DNA from: Halichondria panicea
Lineage: Eukaryota > Porifera > Demospongiae > Suberitida > Halichondriidae
Direction: 5' to 3'
Assembly (NCBI RefSeq): GCF_963675165.1
Contig: NC_087380.1
Coordinates: 4,021,803-4,085,802, forward strand
Length of the DNA: 64,000 nt
Shown here: piece after piece, positions 1 to 12,800 of the stretch
Layout: each line of letters starts with the position of its first letter
Position numbering within the stretch: the first letter of the stretch is position 1
The notes under the pieces: generated by a model
Seen by the model: only the letters and a program-made list of their open reading frames with translations
What the model was told of the DNA's origin: nothing
Databases searched by the model: none
Translations under genes and position numbers: made by a program

Positions 1-180
1 CCCCCTTAGTCTACTTCATGTAGATTATCTAGCATTATTTAGAAACAAGCTTGCATATGAAAAAAATTGCTGGCTTGTGAGTCCAGAAAAGTCGTAGTGC
101 AATATATAGATCACAAGACTGCAAACTCATAATCCAGTATTTATAGTCTAAAATTAATACTGAATTATGTAAATGAGTGC
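1..180. other. Unique flank, no gene seen
   Basis: AT-rich sequence with no coding signal or recognised repeat. It lies just outside the duplicated block that starts near 181. Confidence 0.5.
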
Positions 181-818
181 TATAAACAGATGAGCAAAAA
201 CTTGCAAGTCGCTTCCTGACAGTGATTACCTTAGAAAAACTATCGAATAGTTTGCTGATTTGATCGTTCCCCCCGTTTTTTGCTGATGTACACAGCTACA
301 ACTAACTGGCACAAGCTGAGTTCAATCTAGATAAAGTGCAGTATGGCCCATTAAGTGATTGCTGTTCGGACTGCATGGAAGAGACTTGGCCGTTATGATT
401 CGTCCGTATATGTCTTACTAGCGCAAGTTTAATTGTGGATGACACACATCCAACGTCCTCTGTACATTATGCTGATACGAGTGATATATAATTATATCAG
501 CACTGCATGGCTGTGCCTAAAAACTACATTGAGGTTAGAGTTCAACCCCAACATTACGATTCATCATGCCAAATGTTTTCATTATTATGCTCAAAATCAT
601 GCCAGCATGATGTTTCAAGGCATACATGTATATATACATGGTATTATACGTAATTATACACTGTGGTAAAATTATGATTGAAATGACAAAAGTCGGCAGA
701 CAATTACTATAATTATATGGACACTTGGTACTAGTGTCATGCAACCTCTAGTAGTATACAGACAAAACTATAATAACAAAATTAATTATGTCCACCTGCA
801 TGCAGCTATATACAAAAA
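181..818. repeat. Duplicated 3' flank of the sacsin-like gene
   Basis: This non-coding stretch downstream of the sacsin-like stop codon recurs almost unchanged at about 23,608-24,244, beginning in both places with the same run (cagatgagcaaaaacttgca). It marks the outer edge of a segmental duplication. Small open frames in it (for example 433-669) are present in both copies only because the DNA was copied. No canonical AATAAA signal was noticed for the minus-strand gene. Confidence 0.85.
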
Positions 819-3800
819 CTAATTACTCGGCTCTACAATGTTCTTGATAATTCTTAATATAGCCTCAGCATGATCCTTAGCTTGCTCGGCCTGCTCGCAG
901 TTGTATTTTTCAGCTGGCACAATAGCAGATAGTGGGTAGTTGGGGTCAAGGTGGTAGCTTTCCAAGGATATGGTGTGACCGGCAAGTCCACGCGTCTCCC
1001 CAGGACGTTCAGACTGTAGGCCGTATGCATGAGTGCTGATGTGGTGAAATTTCATTGAGTTTTCGCTCATACCGCACACAAAATACTTGCCTCCTTTGAG
1101 AGCTTTCTCTGCTACTTGGTATGCCATGAAGCAAACATCAGCACATATCTTTTCCTCATGAATCGCCTCAGTAAATAATACAATAAGAGACTTACAGTTA
1201 GCCTCAGCTTGCTTTAACCAGCGTCTTCCTTCCGCTGGATTAGTTTCAGGGCGAAGATCTTCCTCTTTAAACCGTGGCATTTCCGTATTAGCTCCACCCC
1301 AGCTAGTACTACTAATCCCTCCTCCCCCTACCTGGGATCGGGACGATGACTCTTGCTCTCTTGTGTAACTTTCTCTTTGACGCTGCGCTGTTTTGTTGAG
1401 ATCCTCCCATTGCAGGTTAATATTTTTGTCCACATCTCTTTTTGATATCTCAGAATTTAGAAACTTAAACACCTCTTCAGTCACAGCTGAATCATCGAGG
1501 TTCTTGTCAGGATGCCACTTAAGACAAAGACGTCTAATAGCTTTCCTTCTCTCTTCTTTTGGTAGCTTCCATATCTCATCAAGTTGACATAATAGAACAT
1601 CTTCGATCTTTTTAAGATTCTTGCTCTGCACTTCTTGATGCAAATTAATCGTGTCCATGTCTGTTTCACCCCCATATGGTACAACATCTGTCCCTTCTGC
1701 AAGAATCTTTTCTTTCTTCAAACCTCTGAGGAATTTGTAGAGCTTAAGTACACCTACTTCGATTCCTTCTTCATCATCTTGGTGTGTCAATATTTTGTAT
1801 TTCATACTGATTCGAGGGATGACATCAAAACTTTCACACCCTTTGGGCAAAATAGGGTACATAACCTCGACGTAAACAATGAGGTTCTCCATTACTTCAT
1901 ATCCAACAATCTCTCCAGGATGAAATACATTCTCAACTGCTTGATCAAGTCTATGATGCCAGCACTCTGCAACTTCTTTACCCAGTTTGAACGTGACCTC
2001 GCTCATTCTTTCTTCAGTCAGTGGAATTCTATTTACCTCTAAAATATCCTTCACTTCATGGGGATTCTGGACACTTAAGAGCTGAACAAGCACATCCTTC
2101 AATTTGGGACACACATCATCAGTAATTAGCTGTGGTTGTTCTAGTTTACTTATAATTAGCTGAAATAGTCTGTTGCACAAAGCCCGTACCACTTGGTGAA
2201 TATTCTTGGCCAACTGTGAGTCCAGGTATAAGCATCCGTCAGGAGTGTCTCCAGTTGTCTCTAAGTAAAACTTTGTGTCCAAATTACCAATCAATTTTTG
2301 GTTCTCTTTAAAAGTGACAACCATTCGCAAATGGCGAAAGGTTTGTATTGCTGTGCTGGCCAAAAACTCCCTAACAATAGATTCTACATTCTGCAGAGGT
2401 TGCTTGGCCTTGGTGTAATAGCGCACGCATGCAGAAACTGCCTGTGGCAGAATGTTGTTCATTTCAAACGTTTGAATCAAATCATTGCCTGCATCTGTAT
2501 GGTCAATGGGTTCACACTCCGGCTGAACCGTTAAGATACAAACTTTAGATAAGCCGATAGGACGAACAGCGAGTGACAGCATTTCACAGAAATCTCTCTC
2601 GAAAAGTTGGATCTTATTGTCTTTTGTTCTAATCTTTAGAAGGGAATAGCAGGTTTCCTCAAAATGAAATCTGCCCAAAAATGTGTCAGCGTCAACATAT
2701 AGCAATTGTGTTGAGAGGACTAGTGTTGTGTTATCATTAGGCAAATACAGAGGAGAGAGGGTCTCACTCCCTTTTGAAACTAAAACACTGGATGATTTAA
2801 CACTCAGCAACTCAATGAGCTCTTTAATTATTGCAAATACACATTTCCTTGTTTTCTGTTCAAGTACCTGCCCAGCAGAAAGTTCATAGGCTTTTTGAAG
2901 AACTAATTGAATGTGATTATAACCAATTGAAGACTCGACTCCAATCTGCTGAAGTATGAACTTTAGACATTCTAGCTGGCTATCAAGTATTTGAAGGAAC
3001 GGATGATATTTATCTGTTGAAATTGCACTGTAATGCAAGACACTGCAAGGCTTCACAAGGACTATATGATGCTTGTGTGTCTTCTCGAATGTACTATACA
3101 CCGGAATGCAATGCATATCTCTCAATAGCTGTATGTGAGCATCGTTAACATCGTCCTGTTTCGTTTCTAGCAATGTCAGGTTTTGTACAATCACTGACAT
3201 AAGTGACGTGGCTTGATCAGAAGTAGGTATGTTGGAATCTGGATATTGATCAAAGTTTTGAAAGTTGCTGAATCGTTTCTTAGCACTAATATTCTGCATG
3301 TTTTTGATTACATGATCAACTGTAGGATCACATGTAATGCCTAGTTTATCTGCTAATAGGCGGTGTTCACTATAAGTCAACGGACTCCAATTTTCAGGAA
3401 GATTAACTATCGGCTTTACAGTCCACAAGAAAGGTGTACAGTTTGTAATGGCAGCTTCACTGAGTTTGGCGAGGGAGCACATGCGCCTGTTCATCACTAT
3501 ATTGTTTGATCCACATTTTGCGCTACTGATCCATGTCACTTCTGGATGGATTTGAGTAGGCACAAATGGTATCTCTGCCACTTGATGTAGGAAATAATTG
3601 TCACTGTGCCATTTTGCTTCCTTAGCACTGTCAGACGATAAATATTGAAGGAGAACTGTCGAAGTTTTTACAATGTCCTTGTGATTTCCTCCTGCAATTT
3701 CTTTGCAGAACTCGAGAAACTCAGTGTGATTGACTGTGCACCTCAATCCAAGCTCTTTGAAGAAAGCTAGCCATTCAGTCCATGATGGAGAGCTCCTGAA

Positions 3801-6800
3801 ATATTCAGGGAGAAATGAAAAGTGTTTGTGGAAAGTAAGAAATATGTCAATCTCATGATTGCAGTAGCTGTTAACTGGCAGCAATTTGTCTATACCAATA
3901 CAGCGGAGTGAACCTAATTTTTTAAGAAATCGTTTAGCCCTTGCTATGTTTTCTGTTTCACACTTGGATTTGATTTTCTTGTAAATCACATTTTTGTCGA
4001 GCAAGGTGACTCTAATATATCTTAGATGTTCATACCTGTTCATCTCGCTGATATAGGAGAAAAATTCGAAGATAAAGATGCAGTAAAGATCTTCTGCAGT
4101 GACAACATTTACTTCAAGTTCCTCTGGAGCGCCAAAATCTGTCCAGGAACCACGTCCGTGCAGGAAGACAGCATTTGGAGTGTACTTGTTCCATTCAGAA
4201 TATCCCGCCTCACAAGCATTGCTTGGCCAAACATATGCAGTTTTACGTTGTAATGCTCTGAAAACGCCATCAACACACTCAAATAGAGGAAGAGACCTTA
4301 TATGGCTAAGGCTGTTTAAGTCAGTTCTGAAGTTAATGTTACTGAGGTAGGAAATGATAATACCAATCATTTCTTTGTCGATTACCACAGATAGTTCCTT
4401 CTCAATCTCTTGATTTAAATGGAACAATATTTTCAGAATAGCTGCAGTATCTTTTACAGTTGGACAAGACAGGTAAGCAGAACCAACTACGTTTGTGTCC
4501 AAAACTGGTATGCCGATGTATTGTAGGACCTGATAAATTTTAAGATATTCCCCATCCTCCTGCATAGAAATGGGAACGATTGGTATAAGAGTGTCACTGA
4601 AGGAATGTAAACTGCCTGTGATACTCGGAAGAAGAGCCCATTCTTTCAAAATGTGAGGCATATTGAAACTAAAAACTGGATCCTCTGAAAAACAATTCCA
4701 GTATCTGATCAATAGTTTCCTTGGCAGACTTTGGGGAAACTGAATTACTCGATTTGTTCTGAGGCAGTTAGGTAAGTGATTGCTTAAAAGCTTGTCGAAA
4801 AGGGTTAGACTATACGCATTGTCTGATAAATGTACACATACAATAAAGTAGTTGCTGCTATACAAAACTTTGATCAGTACAGGGTGGAGAAAACAGTCTT
4901 GACTATCAGGAAAAAGATCAGAAAAGTTAGATTTGACAACCTTTGTATGTTGATGGAATCTTCTCAATATACCATCAGCTGTTAAGAGAAGGGGTTGGCC
5001 AAAAGGTTCTTTTGGGAATTTCAACTGCTCAGTAGGGCTGGTTATAGTCCTTGAGGACCCATCTGCAATTAGTTTGCTTGCACCTAGGAGGTATTCAGTG
5101 AAAAGTTTGAACGTAGAAGTATCTCTGAAAACAGTGTCACTAATTCCACATGGGAATTTTCCCGTGTTGCTTATTTGAGAGCAAAAATTTGAGTAGTATT
5201 CAAATACTGTTTGCGGGCTAGTCCTTTCGATTTTACTAGCACTCTCTTTTATGGCTTGGTTGAGCTGGTCTTGAATAAAGCTACCCGCTACTGTCAACTT
5301 CATGCCGATGTCTTCAATAATCGCTCTTAGTTCACCCCGTTTATCAACAAAAGACCAGAAGTATACTTGAGTAGATGGATCACTGCTTTTAGGAGGGTGC
5401 CAATTTACTTGCAATTGCTTTGACTCACTATTCCTTGATCTTGTTGACATTGGTACAAGACTTGCAGGGTATTCCTTGTAATCAACTACAGCTAAAATGT
5501 TGTTGTTGCGGGCAACTAGTTTTTCATAGACACTCTCTGCAAATTTTATGAATAGTTTGTCCATTTCATATGTGGGTGGAAAAATCTCATAGTACTTCCT
5601 GATATCATGGTTTGCTATGTGCCATGCCTGGTACGGCTCAGTGGATACATAAAATGACTGACAATGCTCAAGAAGGATTGCATACGAAGAGGATATCGCT
5701 TGAAAGAGTTTATTATTCCAAACAGACTGATGATCTTCTCTCTCCTCCTCGGTAGAACTCCACAAATTTCTACTCATTGAGTTCAAAATAAAATGTCCGT
5801 TTATATGCACTGGTAGTTTTGATGTAACTGGCAGAGGCAGAGGCAATAAACAAAACAATTTTCCCTTGAGCTTTTCCTCATTCGGAAGTGAATTCCATGG
5901 TGATAATGGAGCTGCAATCCCGTGCCTAGGCTTGATTGCTTCAATAAAACTCCATGTCTGTTGTTCATTCTCCATATCTCCTAATCCTTGTTGTATCAAC
6001 CACTTGTTTTCAGTTGAAATTTCCTTTCCAGATGAGCACTGTACTTCACTGATGGTTAATGGGTATCTGATAACAAGAGATTTGTTTCCTTTCTTCTTGT
6101 TGAAGCTAGACATTGCTTTATGGAGCTCTTGACGCTTCTTTTGTGCTACTTCTTCTACTTCAGTGCAATACATTTTCGTGATGTTTATAGTGTTCCCATT
6201 TTCTGCTATAACCATGAATTTTAGTTTTGTAACATTGTTAAGAAAAAGCATTGCTTCTTTCGCAATGGGTGCCCATTCTTCTAGCATTTTAAGCATGGTT
6301 CTAGATGTTATAGGTTCACCAACAGGAGTTCCATTCTTGTGTCTAGGGATAATTTTTGAGTCTAGTAAATGTTCTTTTGTGTGTCTCAAAGGAAATCGAA
6401 ATAAAGAGCCACCACTAAGCTCAGGAGGGCAATTTTCAAGGCCAGACTGCAGAAAAGCGGAGCTCATATCAGGAAACACTTCCCAGAATCCCTGACTCAA
6501 ACCATCAAATCTTCGTCCTGGAGAGAGCACATTAGCTGCAGGCACATACTTACAGTGTGGATCCAGTACACACATTGTTTCTCCTCCAGTGATGAAGCTA
6601 GGGCAATCAGTGAGGTGGTAAACTACATTGAAACCGATGCCGTGACCAATGCTTTCATAATTAGTGCGTTTACTACCAAACCCCAGCTTCTGTATACCCA
6701 AAAAATCTTTCTCTGCAAAGACACCATCGTTCCACACCAAAAGAGCTGGGCCTTGTAGTTTACCCCAATTCTGTGATAATACTCCTTGTTTTCCGTGGGT

Positions 6801-9800
6801 CCGCATATCCAAAATTATATACATTTTAGTTGCTTTGGCATCATCAGTGTTCTGTAGTAGCTCTTTAAGGATTGTAATATGCAACGGATAATCTCTTATG
6901 ATGTTTTGAATCCTACTGGTTAGTTCCTCATGCTGGACAAAGTCAACACTCTGAAATTGACAATGTTGACTGGAAGTGGCCACAAATTTCTCAAGTATTT
7001 TGCTTCTTCTTAGCTCCACACCCAGCTTCTTTGCCAGAGTTAGTGGGATGATGCCATGTACATAAGTTTGTTTAGGGTCCCGTGGTGACCAGGGTACGTC
7101 GTTGTAGACCAGTTTGTTTGAATCGCGTAAAACGAAATGTTCATCAGGAAGCATAAGTGTGGGGGCTACGTTTAATTTTACTTGGTGAAGTAAAGTAACA
7201 ATAAAATGTAAAACAATCTGGCAACGCTCATCTACTGGCTGATCTTTGAAATCTTTCTTCATAGCTTTAAGAGCTTTCTCAATGTCTTTCAAGCAAAATT
7301 GTTTCTTGATCTGCAAAGATTCAATCAAACGTTTTCTCGATAATATACTTGCAGGTATTTTGTACAGATATCAATGGTACAGCCACTTCCAACAACCTCC
7401 TTACTCACAAACTGCTTACCAGTCCATACAGATGATACTTTCAAGTGCTGAATATCCTTCTGAGTATAATCTGATGAACTCTCTTTTGAATCAAGATCAG
7501 GTTCAAGTTGTTTGTCAAGGAAACCATACACTTGGTGGCACATTCTATCAATGGTTTCCACCAATTCTTCTGTGAGGGGTTGAGATACAAAAACTCGTTG
7601 TATTTCAGCAAGTTGTTCAATAGCTTCATCCATGGAAGGTGACTTCCGTATGCTCATCACGAAAAGACTGTCTTTGTTAATATACCCACAGCCTCCATTT
7701 TCAACAATAGCTTCATTCAAAAATGCAACTTGAGACCCAGCAAGATTAGGATTGATACCGGTGATACCGGTGCTTTCTCTATGCATATCATTGCCTACAA
7801 TCATCAAGTCTTTACCACACAGAAGTTCATGCCCATCTCCTTTCCATGGAAGAAGGTATCCTGTCGGTTTTGGGAGCACTGGTAAAAACGGAATGGAGGA
7901 TAGCCCCCCACTGCTGGCTCTTTGGTATGACATACTTTGAGATTTAGCGTACTTTGGCAAGACTTCAAATTTAGTGCATGATGACAGAACAAGTTTTGCA
8001 CACTTTAACGCTTTGGTTTTGTCGAAATAATACCGAGTCGGAATACTACGAGCACGCTCCACAAGCATATCATATGGAATAGCTTCACTAATCATGCCAA
8101 GTTTAAGTAATGCTGTCCTAGAAAGATGCCTTTCTGATAGTTCGTCACTAGGAAAATAGCTATCAGACTTATCATACAGGGGGGCAAAGTCTGCATCACG
8201 GTCAACAACTTCAGTGCATTTTCTGAGGACTTTTCCATCCGGTGTGCATGGTATGGAGGCATAATTCTTGAAATAATCATTTAACAAGTAGCTCCGTTCT
8301 GTTTCATCATCATACTCAGCTGCATACAGCTCAAGCATGCACTGAATGACTTCAGAGCGAGTGCTGAGAATTGACTCAAGAGAGCTCAAGTTTTGGAAAA
8401 ACAGTTTAGTGAAAGCAGGTTCATCAATTGTAACTTCTTTTAAATTGAAATAAGAATGGAATATGATGGGTAGATCAATAATTGGCTGGTTTAGATACTT
8501 AACAACTTCAATAACACATTTAGGAGTTGAAGATAATTGACACAAGATTCCAGGAACAAGAAATCTACTTTGATAGCCATGTAACCATTGTTTCAGGTAT
8601 TCCGAGTAAAATAGTTGGTCAGATGAAATCAGTGCAAACAGTTTTGATATCATATACGTCCATGGATTACGCTGGGTTAATTTTTCATTTTGCGGCCACA
8701 AAACATGGAAATTATAGCTCTTGATATAACGGTTGTTTTTCAATCCTTTCAATGCTATCAAAAGTGCATGATAAGCTCTTGGAATTACCCCTTGCATTAG
8801 TAAAACATTCCAAGTGACTTCACTGCCTGTAAGTGAGGTGGCTTCGTCTGAGGTCCAGATCCCCCTGCGATTATTGATCACAGCAAAGTTGCTACTTAAA
8901 TGCACTGGTAGGCCAATCTTCTGAGAGAGGGGTAGGAAACAAAATATCTCTCCTTGGAATTCTGCATCCACACTGTAGCTACCAGGAGCGCCCAGTGGGC
9001 AGGAGACTGATGCAGTGAAGTATTGTTGGGAGTAATCATCAGTCTCACTTTCTTGTGATACCAGCCAATGACGGCTGTTTGATTCATTGGAGAGAGAATC
9101 GAAGCAAGTTAGTTCTCTAATCTCAGTACCAGCATTGAGTTGAATAGGTACTTCAATACACTCTCGAGTGATTTTAAACAAAATCTCTGGCATGCTTTGT
9201 CCATGGCTGATTGTTTGGAATGTAATAGTTCTCACGTGCTGTAGAAAAAGCAATAGAGTTGAGCTACTGTTCTTAATGGCAGATATAAGGTCCTGGACTA
9301 TTAAATTTGAATAGCAGGTAGAACTAAGCTCACTAGGGTGTATCCTGAATGGAAGTCTAAATATTGTCCCTTCGTAATCAGAACGATCAAATCCAAACAA
9401 GCCATCATAAGGTGAGAGCTGACGCGAATTCGCAATGAACTTACTCGTGAAACGAATTTTCTTGGCTGGCTGAGAAAAATTTTTTATCTCTTTTCTTAGA
9501 TAGGATAGTGTTGGATCAAAGATATATAGTTTGTCTCGACTAACAAATGACGGTACATCTGTCATGTGGTATACTGAACAAAAACCAATTCCAAACTTGC
9601 CAATCTTTAACACTTTGTTGGCCTTGGTTGCTCCAGCTAACTTTGTGATGTTAGTAAAATCATCTTCAGAAAAACTCTTGTTGTTATGAACAATTAACGC
9701 AGGACCATGAGCTTCTGCCATTCCTGAGAAAAATAGTTTCTTTGGATTTGTTTCATGCTGCCTAGTGTCATAGCAAATGTTCACTTCAGTAGCTTCTGCA

Positions 9801-12800
9801 TCATCAGCGTTCTGCAGTAGTTCCTTGATAATAGTGAGTCCATCTTTGTAGTCTCGGAGAATATTCTTCAATCGAGTTGTGAGTGGTTCGTATTGACCAG
9901 CATCTTCAAAAGTGTCCTCAGAAGTATTCAAAAACTCTGACAATGAAACTGCACCAAGGTTATGTGCCATGCTAGCAGAGATGTGGTTATGCACAAATTG
10001 GTAGGAGTCCTTTTCTTCTGACGATTGCAGGTAATCCTTGAGGAATTTATTGTCCGTGTACACAACCTCCGAAGCTTGAACTAGCTGAGGCAATTCAGAC
10101 TCAGTCTCTACTGGTATCAGAACATCTTCTGGCATGACTTCGTCAGGAACGTTACTATTTCCATCGTTTGTGAGCCAGTTTAGAATGTTCATGATCATAC
10201 TCCAGGCATCTGATTGTTCAATAGCATTAGCTTGTACATTGTATTTGATCATTTTGAGAACGAATACGATCTGGGCTTGACTAACAGTCTCTGCGACTCT
10301 AGAAGCTGAGCCAAAGAGTGTTGAATATTGAGACAGGATGTCAGGTAGAACGTAGATGTACGGTTCAAGATCACGCTTGAAGGTGGAGTTTTGTTTTAAA
10401 GCTACTAAATCTGGTGCTATAAACTTCCTCTCTTTCTTGATATAAATCCATTCTGTGGTAGAGTACAACGAAGCAAGATAGGAGACACCTCGACTATTCA
10501 TGTAGTCATACACTTGAAGAACAAGTGAGTTTATAACATCAGCAGAGAGCTGATCCTTGTGCGAGAGTATCTCTTTATAGTGAGCGACCACATTCTGTGA
10601 GAAATTGTTAGAGTCAGCTGGTAACATATTGGCAATTAGATCGGCAACTGCAGGGCATACAATGTAGACCTGTGAGCCCACTAGGCAGGGAATAGTGTTT
10701 TCTGTTGAAGGTGATAAAACCACCGAATTGCTCAAAGAGATAAAATGTGAGTTGAGGCCGTGTCCTTTCCATAAAATCTCTCCAGGATAACTGGACGGCT
10801 TATCACTGACTATTGGGAGCCAGCTCCGGCTAGTAGCTAGATAGTTGAGAGCAGTCGAGAAGGTATAGCTTTGATAATCTACTACATACCTTCCACCTGT
10901 TTGGATATAAAAAGTAGATGTGCTTATGTATTTAAGCACTGCCTTGGCCCGGCTCAGCTTTATGCTGTCAACACGTTGTGGATATGAGCTGCAAGAACAA
11001 CTGATGGTGTAAATAATGTCAAGGACTTGTTGTGGGGTGACTGCGACACAGAGACCATAGGTTTGTAAAGTTTGAACTCTTCCTTTCGTGTTGTAAGGAG
11101 CCTGAGGGAATACATCTTCTCCGCTATACAGAGCCGAAATATCAGCATCAAAAGGAGTGAATAGTTTAGAAGGACTCTTTCGTCCATTAGTTGTTTTTAC
11201 GAATTGTAAGCTCTGCAGGTAACTGGCCATATTGTACTCTCTGGAGTTGAGGACTTGGAACATGTCCAACACTTCCGGCATTAGCTTGTCAATGAGATGG
11301 TCAGGAAAAGTCCTGTTTTTAATGAGCGGAAACACATGATTGACAAGAAGTTTGAAATCAGACAGAAACGGGACATGTAGGGATTTCAATAGCTGCAGCT
11401 GATAGTAGTTTTCTCGGGACAGAATAATTAGGTTTGAAGGCAGGTTTGAAACATTGAAAGCACATTTGTTAGGTTCTACTATAACCTGTCTTGCTACTGA
11501 TTTCGATTTTGTTGTGTTCACAGAAAAAAGTTTTTCTGATGAGTTTGAAGCAGATGAGAATATGCAAATATTCTTTAAGACATTAGTTCTCATTGTAGAA
11601 GGTGTATATGTGCTAGATACAAGAAACATTCTCATGCTATCAGCTTCCGGTGCTGTGAAGGCAACTCGATTGTAATTTGACGTTGATCCTATGGCATCTA
11701 ACAAGTTGTTTACGTCTACCTGCTTCATGTACGATGTAAGTTGGCTGTGCTGTATATAGCTAAATTCACTTTGTAGGCAAACTCTGATGTTCATTTTGTA
11801 GATAGCAGAGAGCAAATCGCTAGAGCAAGACGAATACCTGCGGACATAAATCACATCCTGCACGCTGCTAAGGGGAGCAAGGCAAAAGCTTCTTGTTGAG
11901 CTGGAGGTAGATATGTAGCAAGGAACTAGAAGCTGCTCAGCAAAATGGTGAAGATTTTTCTCTTGCAGCCAATTCCAGAACGTTTGAAGCCAAGTGGAGG
12001 GAATCTGAAAGTGGGGCATGGACACCAGACTGTTTCTACTTGAGGGTAGAGCCTGGGGAAGAAGACGAGCAACATATCTCTCAGTGAGGAGCCGGAGCTT
12101 TGTCTGTTGACTAGCAGCCACAGAATATAGACTTTGTTGAAGCTTTGTATCATCTGATACGTCGACAAGTAAGTGGTCTAAGTTAGGGAGCAGGGATCGT
12201 GGACAATCATCTGAGCAAAGGAAAACTGTCTGCTGTTTGAAAGTCGTATCAAAGTTAGTGAAGCTACTATTTGCTAGGGGTAGAAGATTCAAACCTTGGA
12301 GATCGTTGTAGCAACTGTCGGAGAGGCAGTACGTCAACATCACCCTCTTGCCAATTGGGTCAATGTTAGAATAACTTTCAGTGTGTGTCCGAAGTTTGGA
12401 GCGAACTAACATGGGAGATACCTCTGTGACACCAACTGTAGCGTGATACATGGCTCTCCATATGTTTGAAGGGACTTCGACTAGATACACAGAAGAATTG
12501 GTGAGAAATCGTTTCACAATGGAGGGAAGACTACTGTCTTCACTGATAAAGGTTGCTTGAGAGATGAGAATCCAGTTCCCAACAACTGGAATTGTGTCAG
12601 TCCAAACAACTGCTTGCTGAAACAATTCACTGAACAAAGGATGGAGAATCTCAGAAAACTGGTTGTTTACAATATTCACATCAGGCCAGGCATTGTAGAA
12701 CTGATCACGAGAAATGTACTCTTTAGCATCTACTAGAAGCATAGCATAACAAGGTGGGAGGAGCTGACTAACAAGAATCTTGTTCCAGTTTGCTGTAGGA

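Noticed and set aside
433..669. Plus-strand open frame of 78 aa, repeated at 23,859-24,095
   Set aside because: Its conservation is explained by the segmental duplication. The composition is not protein-like and it resembles no family.
1393..12168. Many short frames on both strands inside the sacsin exons
   Set aside because: Shadows of the long coding frames.
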